From NCBI RefSeq assembly GCF_900112615.1, contig NZ_FOMK01000003.1, positions 806,001 to 870,000 on the forward strand: a DNA stretch of 64,000 bases, in the 5' to 3' direction. A program made the position numbers and the translations under genes. A model generated the notes under the pieces. That model made no database searches. It saw only the letters and a list, made by a program, of their open reading frames with translations, and was not told the origin of the DNA. Source of the stretch: Chitinophaga sp. CF118 (lineage in GTDB: Bacteria; Bacteroidota; Bacteroidia; Chitinophagales; Chitinophagaceae). Shown in pieces: positions 53,371 to 62,289 of the stretch; within the stretch, counting starts at the first letter, position 1; each line of letters opens with the position of its first letter.

Positions 53371-53652
53371 ATGAATATGGAAAAAATTTGCCAGAGCTGC
53401 AGTATGCCATTAGATAGTATTGATATTCTCGGAACTGAAAGAGACGGATCAAAAAGTGACCAATACTGCAAGTATTGCTACCAGGGTGGCGCATTCACAG
53501 CTCCTAATATGTCCATGAGCCAGATGGAAACACTGGTAAAGATGCAAATGGAGAAAAAGAATATGCCTTCAAACATTATAACGATGGCTGTAGATAGCTT
53601 GCCCAACCTGAAGAGATGGAAGAAACGTGATTCGATCAATCATAATCTTTAA
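53371..53652 (+). CDS. Small zinc-ribbon protein
   Basis: 93 residues from the ATG at 53371 (ATG also at 53377); upstream in-frame starts are cut off by the hsp20 terminator. Two Cys pairs, KICQSCSMPLD and QYCKYCYQGGAF, form a zinc ribbon of the putative zinc-ribbon (Zn_ribbon_2) type. A helix MSMSQMETLVKMQMEKKNMP and a conserved-looking LPNLKRWKKR end the chain. The function of this family is unknown. It starts a three-gene run with the P-loop kinase (30 nt on) and the APH-like kinase. Confidence 0.8.
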   Translation: MNMEKICQSCSMPLDSIDILGTERDGSKSDQYCKYCYQGGAFTAPNMSMSQMETLVKMQMEKKNMPSNIITMAVDSLPNLKRWKKRDSINHNL

Positions 53653-53682
53653 GGGCATAAAGCCCATATAAGGAATATTTCT

Positions 53683-54189
53683 ATGGTCATTATTGTATTG
53701 GGGTTGCCTGGGGCGGGTAAGAGTTACTTTGCTTCCCGGCTTGCAACACGGATAAATGCAAAGTACATAAGCAGTGACCAGATAAGAAAAAACATACTCG
53801 ATAGCAGGACATATTCACATAAAGAGAAGTTATTAGTCTATGATGAAATGCTGATCCAAATGCGACAGAGCCTGAGCCGAAATAATAACCTGGTACTGGA
53901 TGCAACCTTTCATAGAAAAGATTTCCGGGAAAAATTCATGGACGAGGCAATGAATGCAGGGGGGATTATTATTGAAATAATTGCGGGAGAGGCAGTTATA
54001 GAGGAAAGATTAAAACGAAAAAGAACTGATAGCGACGCTGATTTTGAGGTGTACAAAATCATAAAAGAACAATGGGAACCTTTGAATATAAAACATCTGA
54101 TATTATTATCAACGGATGATAATATAGAAGCCATGTTACATAGTGCCGTGGATTACCTAAAACTGAGAGATGACCAAAGAACAAATTAA
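53683..54189 (+). CDS. P-loop AAA/zeta-toxin-like kinase
   Basis: 168 residues. Walker A is GLPGAGKS (7-14). It continues with YISSDQIRKNILDSRTYS, a substrate-binding region, then LVLDATFHRKDFREKF, like the Walker-B-type region of COG0645 kinases. A lid-like Arg/Lys stretch ERLKRKRTDSDADFEVYK follows. It resembles the C-terminal half of proteins annotated as bifunctional aminoglycoside phosphotransferase/ATP-binding protein. Here that half is a separate, upstream gene. The 3-prime end overlaps the APH-like gene by 20 nt in another frame, so the two are translationally coupled. The substrate is unknown. Confidence 0.85.
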   Translation: MVIIVLGLPGAGKSYFASRLATRINAKYISSDQIRKNILDSRTYSHKEKLLVYDEMLIQMRQSLSRNNNLVLDATFHRKDFREKFMDEAMNAGGIIIEIIAGEAVIEERLKRKRTDSDADFEVYKIIKEQWEPLNIKHLILLSTDDNIEAMLHSAVDYLKLRDDQRTN

Positions 54190-55177
54190 TAAATTGCTTT
54201 CTGATGGAATATTCCCGAAGTACACCGGCCAGCCGGATTTGATTGAAACACATATTTCATGGGTGTTGGTATGCGATAATTTTGTGTTTAAAATAAAAAA
54301 ACCGGTCTGTTATTCTTTTCTTGACTTTGCTACATTGGAAAAACGGAAATACTATTGTGAAAAAGAAATTGAATTAAATAAAAGATTGACTGGTGATATG
54401 TATATTGATGTACAGCCAGTATGTGAAATGTGTGGCTGCTATAGTATCGGTAATGATGGGGGAGAAATAATTGATTATGCTGTAAGAATGCATAAACTTG
54501 ATAGAAACAGGCAAATGGATGTGCTCTTATTGAATGATAGCGTAACACATTCAAACATAAAGAGCCTTGCAGAAAAAATTGTAGCCTTCCACAAAAATAC
54601 CAGTATCATTTATGAAATGGATGTTTTAAAGATCCGCGATGAATTTAATGATCTGAAAAAAGAGAACGATTTTTTACATGGATATTTATGCTCGGATAGT
54701 CTTGCAATCATTGACCATGCTATTGTTTCGTCCGATACATTTATTGAAGAACACAAAGAACTTTTTGCCGCCAGACTTAGAGCCGGTTTTTACAGGGATT
54801 GTCATGGGGATCTGCATTCCGGGAATATTTTTTTATTGCCGGAGCCTCTGCCATTTGATTGTATAGAATTTAATGATGAATACCGCCTGATAGATGTCCT
54901 GAACGAAGTCGCATTTTTATGTATGGATCTGGATGCATTTGGAAGGCAGGATTTATCCGATTTATTTATTGACTATTATAATCAACTCTTCCCTGTAATG
55001 AAAACCGGAGAAGACCGTAGGCTTTTTATGTATTATAAGTCCTACCGGGCCAATATCCGGGCAAAGATTAATAGTCTCAGGTTCCGGGAGGCTAATAATG
55101 AGGCAAAGGGAAAATTACCTCTGGCTGAGGTGCATAAATATCTCCGGTTAATGGATAGCTATATGAAGATGTTATGA
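54170..55177 (+). CDS. Aminoglycoside phosphotransferase-like kinase
   Basis: 335 residues. The COG2187-like N-terminal part has THISWVLVCDNFVFKIKKPVCYSFLDF with the ATP-binding Lys. The Brenner motif HGDLHSGNIFLLP carries the catalytic Asp, and a DFG-like IEFNDEYRLIDVLNEVAFL follows. The C-terminal helices have MYYKSYRANIRAKI. Proteins of this kind are usually the first half of a fusion with an AAA kinase. They do not have proven antibiotic-resistance activity, and the name follows the fold. It overlaps the kinase gene by 20 nt. The two lengths (168 and 335) sum to about the fused size. Confidence 0.85.
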   Translation: MTKEQINKLLSDGIFPKYTGQPDLIETHISWVLVCDNFVFKIKKPVCYSFLDFATLEKRKYYCEKEIELNKRLTGDMYIDVQPVCEMCGCYSIGNDGGEIIDYAVRMHKLDRNRQMDVLLLNDSVTHSNIKSLAEKIVAFHKNTSIIYEMDVLKIRDEFNDLKKENDFLHGYLCSDSLAIIDHAIVSSDTFIEEHKELFAARLRAGFYRDCHGDLHSGNIFLLPEPLPFDCIEFNDEYRLIDVLNEVAFLCMDLDAFGRQDLSDLFIDYYNQLFPVMKTGEDRRLFMYYKSYRANIRAKINSLRFREANNEAKGKLPLAEVHKYLRLMDSYMKML

Positions 55178-55190
55178 TATTCTATAAATC

Positions 55191-55228
55191 AAAAGAAGCC
55201 GCTTCGATTACTTTGAAGCGGCTCTTTT
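55191..55228. terminator. Bidirectional terminator
   Basis: GC-rich stem GCCGCTTC / GAAGCGGC extended by AAAAGA / TCTTTT with one bulged A and a short loop, then TTTTGTTTTG. It lies between the convergent APH-like and VOC genes. Confidence 0.88.
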
Positions 55229-55246
55229 GTTTTGATATTGAAAGTT

Positions 55247-55660
55247 TTATTGAATTGTATTCTGGCGTAAGCCTAATGAATTATCATCAGGATCTGAAAA
55301 GTAAGCAAGCAAAACACCATCACCTGCATTCTGAATTGAGCTTACTTTAATTCCTTCAGACTCTAACTTTTTTTTGGTGGCTATTATATCATTTACAACG
55401 AATGTAGTGTTCTCTCCACCAGAGCCTGCGTTTTGGGCGTTCACATTTAAGCCTATTTCAGACTTGACAATTCCGGGAATAATTAGTTGAGTCCATGTGG
55501 AGGTTTGGTAATTAGGATTTACTATTAGTCCCAATTTATCAGTATACCATTCTATACTGTTTTCCAAATTACTTACGTCTACTTTTACAACAAGTCCGTA
55601 TTCTTGTCCAAGTAATTTTTCAAGCTTTGACGTAGAAGCATTTAATGTTACTGTCTTCAT
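55247..55660 (-). CDS. VOC (glyoxalase/bleomycin-resistance fold) family protein
   Basis: 137 residues. The vicinal-oxygen-chelate fold is seen in LVVKVDVSNLENSIEWYTDKLGLIVNPNYQTSTWTQLIIPG and in TTFVVNDIIATKKKLESEGIKVSSIQNAGDGVLLAYFSDPDDNSLGLRQ, two beta-alpha-beta-beta-beta halves. The metal-ligand positions (usually His and Glu) are not clear, so enzymatic activity is doubtful. It is monocistronic and ends in the shared terminator. Confidence 0.8.
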   Translation of the reverse strand: MKTVTLNASTSKLEKLLGQEYGLVVKVDVSNLENSIEWYTDKLGLIVNPNYQTSTWTQLIIPGIVKSEIGLNVNAQNAGSGGENTTFVVNDIIATKKKLESEGIKVSSIQNAGDGVLLAYFSDPDDNSLGLRQNTIQ

Positions 55661-56224
55661 TTTTTCATTTTGAGGTTTGGTGAATGAATATTAAATGTTT
55701 ATTAGGAGGATAGAGTCAGTAATAATAATCTTAGCATTAATAGTGTATATGAAGCCGGGTGTAAGTAAAGAACAGGCGAAGTCGTTTTTTGTTTAAAGAA
55801 AATGAGTATTTCAGAAATGCCCGGCTGCGGCGGGCAGGAGTGCAGTTGCCCCGCCAATTCTGTCTACTTTGAAGCTTCTTCTTTTTTTTCCTGTTTCCCC
55901 CAACTTTTCAACTTGATTTGTTGTTACAGTAGTAGAAGGTGCTGTGGAAAAACCAGTCAAAACAGATACGGACAATGAAAAATAATGACAGTAATCATAG
56001 ATGAAAAAATATTTATATTGTGGACAATGCGTTAAATAAAGAAACCAAAATCTCATTCAATAAACTATATTCTTTCGTATCCCTTATCCGGCAAAGATTC
56101 CCTCATCACCTGGTAACAAGATAAATTTAGTGAAAACAACTGCTTTTGCATGTTCCTTTTCTGACTATGTTTACAGAAGGAGGGGGAATGTTCCGATTTT
56201 TTTACAACCATCCAATAATTTCCA
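55661..56224. other. Intergenic region between divergent genes
   Basis: 564 bp. There is no supported gene. A minus-strand frame at 55811-56056 ends in IGGATALLPAAAGHF. The double Gly recalls bacteriocin leaders, but no leader helix, ABC protease or modification gene is nearby, so it is not called. Confidence 0.4.
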
Positions 56225-56938
56225 ATGAAAAACAAACAAAATCTGATCTCAACCAAAATCACACTGATTGCTTTTCTCTTAACTTCAATACTGGCCCTGG
56301 ATCCGGTCTCAATCTGTTCCGCGCAAAGTATAAATCCGGGCTCCAAAACAAAAAAAAGCCGCTCTTACACACTCCGGATCAATAAAGGTGATTACTGGAT
56401 TGGTGGCTCGTTAGGGTTAACAGGCTCTGTTGCTCCATTGGGGCAATATATTGGTGCTGCCGCATCACTATCTATGAAAGGAGGCTACCATATTATAGAT
56501 AGGTTATCTGTCGGGTTTAGTGTAACCGGAGGTCTTTCGCTTTCCGATAAAAAGAAAAATGGAGTGTATACACGGGGCACAAGTTTATTAGTTGGACCTC
56601 TTGTACAGTATATGATCCCACTTTCAAAAACATTTTTTTTAGCACCTATCATTGGAGTTAACATGGGGCCAATAGGCATAAAATCTATGATTTCTCCTGC
56701 GGGCTCACCAGAAGAATATATCAGAATAAAGGGCAATGCCTTATGCGGGTTTATCGGTGCTGGCCCCTTTTTTGAGGTAATACCTGAAAGAGCGACTTTT
56801 GGCGCACAGCTTTTTTTAACCTCTTTACGGCAAACTACCAATGCTTATGCAAACAATGGTGAACATATTCCTGACTCCAGAATAACAGATAGGAAAGTTG
56901 GTCCTGGTTTGGTGGTGGAGTTTAGATTGCATTTTTAA
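56225..56938 (+). CDS. Secreted beta-barrel-like outer-membrane protein
   Basis: 237 residues with a signal peptide (MKNKQNLISTKITLIAFLLT onward, cleaved near ICSAQ, about 36). The mature part alternates glycine and aromatic residues in strand-like segments (GDYWIGGSLGLTGSVAPLG, LSVGFSVTGGLSLSDKK and GPLVQYMIPLSKTFFLAPIIGVNMGP) and ends in Phe (GLVVEFRLHF). This is like an eight-stranded porin-family or OmpW-like barrel. No family is sure. It is 12 nt before the DUF5996-like gene, in an apparent operon. Confidence 0.65.
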   Translation: MKNKQNLISTKITLIAFLLTSILALDPVSICSAQSINPGSKTKKSRSYTLRINKGDYWIGGSLGLTGSVAPLGQYIGAAASLSMKGGYHIIDRLSVGFSVTGGLSLSDKKKNGVYTRGTSLLVGPLVQYMIPLSKTFFLAPIIGVNMGPIGIKSMISPAGSPEEYIRIKGNALCGFIGAGPFFEVIPERATFGAQLFLTSLRQTTNAYANNGEHIPDSRITDRKVGPGLVVEFRLHF

Positions 56939-56950
56939 TTTTAGTTAGTT

Positions 56951-57916
56951 ATGCATAATACCGCTTTAAAGTTGAATCAATGGCCTGTGCTAAAGTATGA
57001 TGATTGGAAAGAGACATTGGCCACTGTTCATTTATGGACGCAGATTGTAGGAAAGATCCGGCTCCGGAAAATGCCCTGGTTAAACCATTCGTGGCATGTT
57101 ACCCTGTATGTTAGCCCTTTGGGACTAAGCACAGGAAGTATCCCATATCAATATGGTATTTTTCAAATAGACTTTGATTTTATTCACCATCAACTGGTAA
57201 TTATTACCAATACAGGTAAAAAAGAAGTGCTGGAGCTGCGCCCCAGAACGGTAGCCGATTTTTATAAGGAGTTATTTGAGAAATTAGAATTATTGGATAT
57301 TGATGTAACCATTTCCACATTGCCTAGTGAATTGGAGGTAGCTATTCCCTTCAAGGATGATCAGATCCATCAATCATATGATGGTCATAAAATGGAAGAT
57401 TACTGGCAGGCACTTGTGAAGATCCACAACATATTTACCAGTTTCAGGGCCCGCTTTACGGGCAAATGCAGCCCTGTACATTTCTTTTGGGGAGCCTTTG
57501 ATCTGGCTGTTACAAGGTTTTCCGGGAGAGATGCTCCCACGCATCCGGGAGAAGCTCCTAATATGCCAGCTGAAGTGATGCAGGAAGCTTATTCTAAAGA
57601 GGTGAGCTCTTGCGGATTCTGGCCTGGTAATGAACAATATCCGTACGCTTCTTTTTATTCCTATTGTTATCCGGCCACTCCTGCTTTTGGTGAACAGCCC
57701 GTACAGCCTGTTGAGGCTTACTATAACCAGCAATTGGGAGAGTTCCTGCTACCCTATGAAGTAGTACAACAGGCAGATAATCCGGAAGTGATAATATTGG
57801 CCTTCCTGCAGTCTACCTACGAAGCGGCTGCCAATACCGGCCATTGGGATCGGCACTCATTGGAATGTGATCTTTCCCGGTTTGAAATAGAATATGGATG
57901 TTTCAAGGAGGCTTAA
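56951..57916 (+). CDS. DUF5996-family protein
   Basis: 321 residues, no signal peptide. The pattern LNQWPVLKYDDWKETLATVHLWTQIVGKIRLRKMPWLNHSWHVTLYV agrees with DUF5996, as does the end FLLPYEVVQQADNPEVIILAFLQSTYEAAANTGHWDRHSLE. Conserved Trp and His residues suggest a small-molecule-binding or enzymatic fold, but none is established. It is cytoplasmic. It lies downstream of the barrel protein gene and is followed by a terminator at 57952. Confidence 0.8.
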   Translation: MHNTALKLNQWPVLKYDDWKETLATVHLWTQIVGKIRLRKMPWLNHSWHVTLYVSPLGLSTGSIPYQYGIFQIDFDFIHHQLVIITNTGKKEVLELRPRTVADFYKELFEKLELLDIDVTISTLPSELEVAIPFKDDQIHQSYDGHKMEDYWQALVKIHNIFTSFRARFTGKCSPVHFFWGAFDLAVTRFSGRDAPTHPGEAPNMPAEVMQEAYSKEVSSCGFWPGNEQYPYASFYSYCYPATPAFGEQPVQPVEAYYNQQLGEFLLPYEVVQQADNPEVIILAFLQSTYEAAANTGHWDRHSLECDLSRFEIEYGCFKEA

Positions 57917-57951
57917 GAACTATTTTGTTCCGCTATGGGACATACTAATAT

Positions 57952-57986
57952 AAAAGCCGGGGATTTCTCCGGCTTTTACTTTTTCC
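57952..57986 (+). terminator. Rho-independent terminator
   Basis: 9-bp stem AAAAGCCGG / CCGGCTTTT with an 8-nt loop, followed by ACTTTTTCC, 35 nt after the DUF5996-like stop. Confidence 0.88.
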
Positions 57987-59041
57987 CCGCCAGAATTAAT
58001 GTTACCCTTGTTGAAAAACTACAAAAAATCTACTTCAAGAGGTGTTTTTGCCGGGATAATCGGTAAAAAAAGCCGGTTTAAAGATTTATCTTGATAAAAT
58101 TAGGGCATTCTTATCAAGATATTGATTAATTATGTAAATTTGGTATGCATGTGAGAATGTAACCAACTATTAGGACATATAACTATTGTGATAAATTAAT
58201 ATGCCAACAAACTGTAATTGTAAATACAATTGACAGTTGTGTTTTTAGTCAACCAAAAGTTTAAATCATGGAGAGGAACAGATGTACTACCCTTATAATA
58301 TGGCTGTATTTTCTTTGTTATCTCATGTAAAAATTGTTATCGTAAACGTGTGTTATCTGCAATTATTTATCCGGCAGATACCGAATAAGTGAACAACATT
58401 AAGTGAATAGTGCTTTGAACAGAAATGAAATGTCATTAGAGTAAATTTTAGGGGTACAACAAACAGATCTGCACACCAACTTGCCAGATAAATCTAACCG
58501 GCATGTAAATACACATCGTAAGCAGCAAGACAGTTGTAAATATTTTCAGATTATAATATTTATGGTCAACCAATTTTAGTAAGTCGTTCGTATAACTATG
58601 AATTATTGTCATTAAACAAAACGTAACAAATGAGAGTAACTGTCCGCACATCCCTTGAAAAGGGAAAGGCTTCCGTATGCCCTGTTCTTCAGGTAAGTAT
58701 GAAATATAACGTGAAAGATTATATGCAAATTGATTAAACGATCAATGGACATATAAGGGTACATTCAGCATACAAGCGGATTACAAAGAACTCCCTGCAG
58801 CAGGCATGGTATTATTATCGGTGAACAAATGAATCCATCCGGCAAAACCGGACAGGACTTCCTTTGCCTTGTATTTAACGCTGCCAATACTATTGTAAAA
58901 TCACAGGTCATCACTGTTGTGGAGATGACAAGGGGATGTTTTGCCCTGTTGGATGTATCATAAACGTTTCGTAAAAATCATAAACCAACTATTGTAATTG
59001 CCTGAATGGGGCAATCTATTTATCAATCAAAATCAACATGC
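57987..59041. other. Long intergenic region with short coding remnants
   Basis: About 1.05 kb before the third susC. It holds a 29-nt hairpin at 58210-58238 (AACTGTAATTGTA / TACAATTGACAGTT with one bulge). Two short plus-strand frames look codon-like: 58630-58737 (35 residues) and 58829-58963 (44 residues, with GQDFLCLVFNAANTIVKS). The second faintly recalls RadC-type proteins. They may be relics of a mobile-element gene. The susC promoter must lie near the right end. Confidence 0.4.
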
Positions 59042-62000
59042 ATGAAACAATTCGCCTCACTGCTGTTCGCATTGCAGGTGCTCGTCAGCACTATGTCTTA
59101 TGGGCAAACAAAAAAAATCACCGGAAAGCTTACTGATGGAAGTGGAAGCCCGGTTCCATTTGCAACTATCCAGTTGAAAGGAACCTCAACCGGAACAGTA
59201 TCAGATCCTGATGGGGCCTTTAACATTAAAGCAAATGAAGGAGATGTGCTGATTATTTCAGCAATCGGGTATACTAAAAAAGAAGTCTCTGTAACAGCAA
59301 CTGATCATATATCAGCAGTATTGTTAACAGATGATAAAGCATTAAAAGAAGTTGTTGTAACTGGTGCGTACGACATGAAGCGTTCATCAAGAAGTACCTC
59401 CTACAGCGCGCAGAATGTTGGTGGAGAACAATTGAACGTTATCCGCCAAACAGACCTGAACAATGCATTGGCAGGTAAAGTAGCGGGTATACAGGTAAGG
59501 AGCCAGTCTTCTGCTATGCTGGGTACTACAGGTACTGTAAGACTTCGTGGTACCAGTGGCCTGGGAGGTGATCAGGACATTCTCTATGTTGTTGATGGTA
59601 CCATTTTGCCTAGCCCTAATGATATAAACATGGACGATATCGAAAACGTTACCGTGTTACAGGGACCTGCTGCTGCTGCGCAGTTCGGGAGCCAGGGTGC
59701 AAACGGTGCTATCGTTATGACCACTAAAAAAAGCAAACGTGCAGAGGGTGGAATTGGTGTTGATGTAAATATAGGCGCTACCGTAGATAAAGTTTATGTA
59801 GTGCCGCATTACCAAAACTCATATGCTGGTGGTAACTCTGCCGATCTTATCAAATATACATGGCAGGAAGGCCAACCCACAGAGTGGCAGGCGCTTAACG
59901 GAAAGTATTATCACAACTATTCCGATGATGCCAGCTGGGGACCACGTATGACAGGACAGGAATATATTCCCTGGTATGCATGGTATGGCGGAACCAAATA
60001 TTCATATAAAACAGCTGCCCTCACACCTCAGCCCAATAACACCCGCGATTTCTGGAATACAGGTACTACTCTTAACAACTCAATAAGCGTTTCAAAATCC
60101 AGCAAGGATATCAACCTTCGCCTTTCTTATGGGAATATTTCTATAAAAGGTCTGATTCCAAGTTCCAGTCAGCAGAAAAATACGCTGAACTTTAACTCTA
60201 CAATGGATCTTAACGAACACTTTGTTGCTACTGCCAGTATCAATTATATCAACACTAATACAAAGGGACAGTTTGACCAGGGCTATGCTAACCAATCCTC
60301 AGGCTCCTTTAACTCCTGGTTCCACAGGGATCTGGACATGGGTATCATGAGAGAGTTGCAGGACCTTAAAACACCATCCGGAATTTATGCCAGCTGGAAC
60401 CATAACGATCCTACTACTTATGCCTCTTCTGCTGATGAACTTGCATTCCTGGGAGGTAACTACTGGTATAACTTCTACAACTATTTTAAACAGATACAAC
60501 CCGTAGCACAAAATGACCGGTTGTATGGCGATGTATCATTAGCCTATAAACCAACTAATGATCTCACACTGAAAGGTACTTATCGCAAACAACAGAACAA
60601 TACCTGGTATGAAACAATCGTTTCATCTGCACTGCAAAGTAGTGCTACTCAAACGGGTGTGAAGGCTTCTTATGCAACCGGTAATACTTATGAAAACAGA
60701 AGAAATGTCGAATTCTCCGCTGCATACACTAAAAAGATAGGCCAGTTCCAGGTAGATGCAACTGCGGGAAGTGACTTCTTCAAATATGTGTCTAAAACAA
60801 ATTTAGCCAGCACCGTTGATGGATTAACTGTTCCAAACCTTTATTCCATCACGAATTCAAAGGGTACGGCATATACCTACAATGGAAGAACACAGGAGGC
60901 ATATAACTCGCTCTACGGATTGGGAAGTGTAGGATATAAAAACTATCTGTTTGCAGATTTTACATTGCGTAAAGACTGGTATTCCACACTGCCATCGGAT
61001 AATAATTCCGTATTGTCAAAATCAATCGGTGCCTCTTTTATATTCAGTGATTTAGTAAAAGTACCATTCTTAAGTTTTGGTAAACTCCGCGCATCATGGG
61101 GTGAGGTACCGCAGGCTTTGGGGCTTACTACCACCACCTTCGGTGCTTACCGTTATCCAGGATTCACTTATGCTCCCGGTACTTACCAATGGAATGGTAA
61201 CATCAGCATGTACACGCCAGATGCTTTGGTAGATTCAAGTATCCACGGTTCTGTTAAAACAATGAAAGAAATTGGATTAGAGCTGAGATTCCTGAATAAC
61301 AGGGTAGGAACTTCTGTTACCTATTGGGATGGTACAGAGAACGATATTCCTACTTCCGTTACTATCAATGGAGCCAGCGGATTTACTTCCAAACTGACTA
61401 ACACAGGAAAAATAACCAAAAAAGGTATTGACATCACATTGAATGGCAGACCTATTTCAACAAAGAACTTCAAGTGGGAAGTTAATGCCACCTGGGCTTA
61501 TCTGTTGGAAAACAAAGTTGCAAAGATAGCAACCGGTGTAACTTCCACTAATTCGGTAAGTACTATCTGGAACACATCTACGCCTTATGTGCTGCATACG
61601 GAAGGTATGGAATGGGGCCAGCTTTATGGTAGCGGTATTAAGCGCCTAAATGGTAAACCTATAGTGAATGATGATGGTAGTTATGCAAGTGAATACAAAT
61701 ATTTTGGAAGTGTATTACCCAGATTTACGGGTGGTGTTCAGAATACTTTTCAATATAAAAACTTCCTGCTGAATATAAATATTGATTATCAGGCAGGTGG
61801 TAAGTTCTTTTCCTTGTCTGATATGTGGGGTTCCTATTCCGGTCTTACAGCCAGAACTGCTGCTGTGAACGACCAGGGTAAATCTGTTCGTGATCCCATT
61901 AATCAGGGTGGGGGCGTACACGTTAAAGGTGTTGATGCCGATGGAAAAGACAAAGACATGTACGTAGGTGCACAGGATTATTATCATGGTTTATACAGTC

Positions 62001-62260
62001 ATTCAACCTTTGATGAGTATGTATATGATCTTACATTTATAAAACTGCGTGAAGTTTCCCTGGGATATCAGATCCCTCTTAAAGGCAATACCAAAAAATA
62101 CATCAGGACTGCCACACTTTCACTGGTTGTGAGAAATGCACTGCTGTTATATGCACAAACAAAAGATCTGGATCCTGCAGAGGTTAGTTATATAAGTGGT
62201 GAAAAGGGACAATTGCCGGGCACCCGGGGATTGGGTCTTAACCTGAAAGTAAGCTTCTAA
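59042..62260 (+). CDS. SusC/RagA-family TonB-dependent outer-membrane receptor
   Basis: 1072 residues from the ATG at 59042, which starts the signal peptide MKQFASLLFALQVLVSTMSY (cleaved near GQT). A carboxypeptidase-D-like domain (KKITGKLTDGSGSPVPFATI, about 24-95) is followed by KEVVVTGAYDMKRSSRSTSY. The plug has ILYVVDGTILPSPND and VTVLQGPAAAAQFGSQGANGAI, a variant of the usual KDASAAAIYGSR hallmark. The barrel ends LNLKVSF. The diverged plug marks a different SusC subgroup from the other two in this window. Paired SusD is 29 nt on. Confidence 0.95.
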   Translation: MKQFASLLFALQVLVSTMSYGQTKKITGKLTDGSGSPVPFATIQLKGTSTGTVSDPDGAFNIKANEGDVLIISAIGYTKKEVSVTATDHISAVLLTDDKALKEVVVTGAYDMKRSSRSTSYSAQNVGGEQLNVIRQTDLNNALAGKVAGIQVRSQSSAMLGTTGTVRLRGTSGLGGDQDILYVVDGTILPSPNDINMDDIENVTVLQGPAAAAQFGSQGANGAIVMTTKKSKRAEGGIGVDVNIGATVDKVYVVPHYQNSYAGGNSADLIKYTWQEGQPTEWQALNGKYYHNYSDDASWGPRMTGQEYIPWYAWYGGTKYSYKTAALTPQPNNTRDFWNTGTTLNNSISVSKSSKDINLRLSYGNISIKGLIPSSSQQKNTLNFNSTMDLNEHFVATASINYINTNTKGQFDQGYANQSSGSFNSWFHRDLDMGIMRELQDLKTPSGIYASWNHNDPTTYASSADELAFLGGNYWYNFYNYFKQIQPVAQNDRLYGDVSLAYKPTNDLTLKGTYRKQQNNTWYETIVSSALQSSATQTGVKASYATGNTYENRRNVEFSAAYTKKIGQFQVDATAGSDFFKYVSKTNLASTVDGLTVPNLYSITNSKGTAYTYNGRTQEAYNSLYGLGSVGYKNYLFADFTLRKDWYSTLPSDNNSVLSKSIGASFIFSDLVKVPFLSFGKLRASWGEVPQALGLTTTTFGAYRYPGFTYAPGTYQWNGNISMYTPDALVDSSIHGSVKTMKEIGLELRFLNNRVGTSVTYWDGTENDIPTSVTINGASGFTSKLTNTGKITKKGIDITLNGRPISTKNFKWEVNATWAYLLENKVAKIATGVTSTNSVSTIWNTSTPYVLHTEGMEWGQLYGSGIKRLNGKPIVNDDGSYASEYKYFGSVLPRFTGGVQNTFQYKNFLLNINIDYQAGGKFFSLSDMWGSYSGLTARTAAVNDQGKSVRDPINQGGGVHVKGVDADGKDKDMYVGAQDYYHGLYSHSTFDEYVYDLTFIKLREVSLGYQIPLKGNTKKYIRTATLSLVVRNALLLYAQTKDLDPAEVSYISGEKGQLPGTRGLGLNLKVSF

Positions 62261-62289
62261 TTATTGCTGACCGTAAAACTTAATTATCC

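Noticed and set aside
54170..55177. Antibiotic-resistance call for the APH-like kinase.
   Set aside because: The sequence follows the COG2187-type branch paired with a P-loop kinase, not the acquired aminoglycoside-resistance enzymes. There is no mobile context.
55811..56056. Minus-strand frame ending IGGATALLPAAAGHF, reminiscent of a double-glycine bacteriocin leader.
   Set aside because: The part before GG is not an acidic leader helix, the tail is only 12 residues, and no export or modification genes are nearby.
58448..58651. 67-residue hydrophobic minus-strand frame.
   Set aside because: No lipoprotein or transporter motif, no neighbour on the same strand, and composition expected from an AT-rich spacer.
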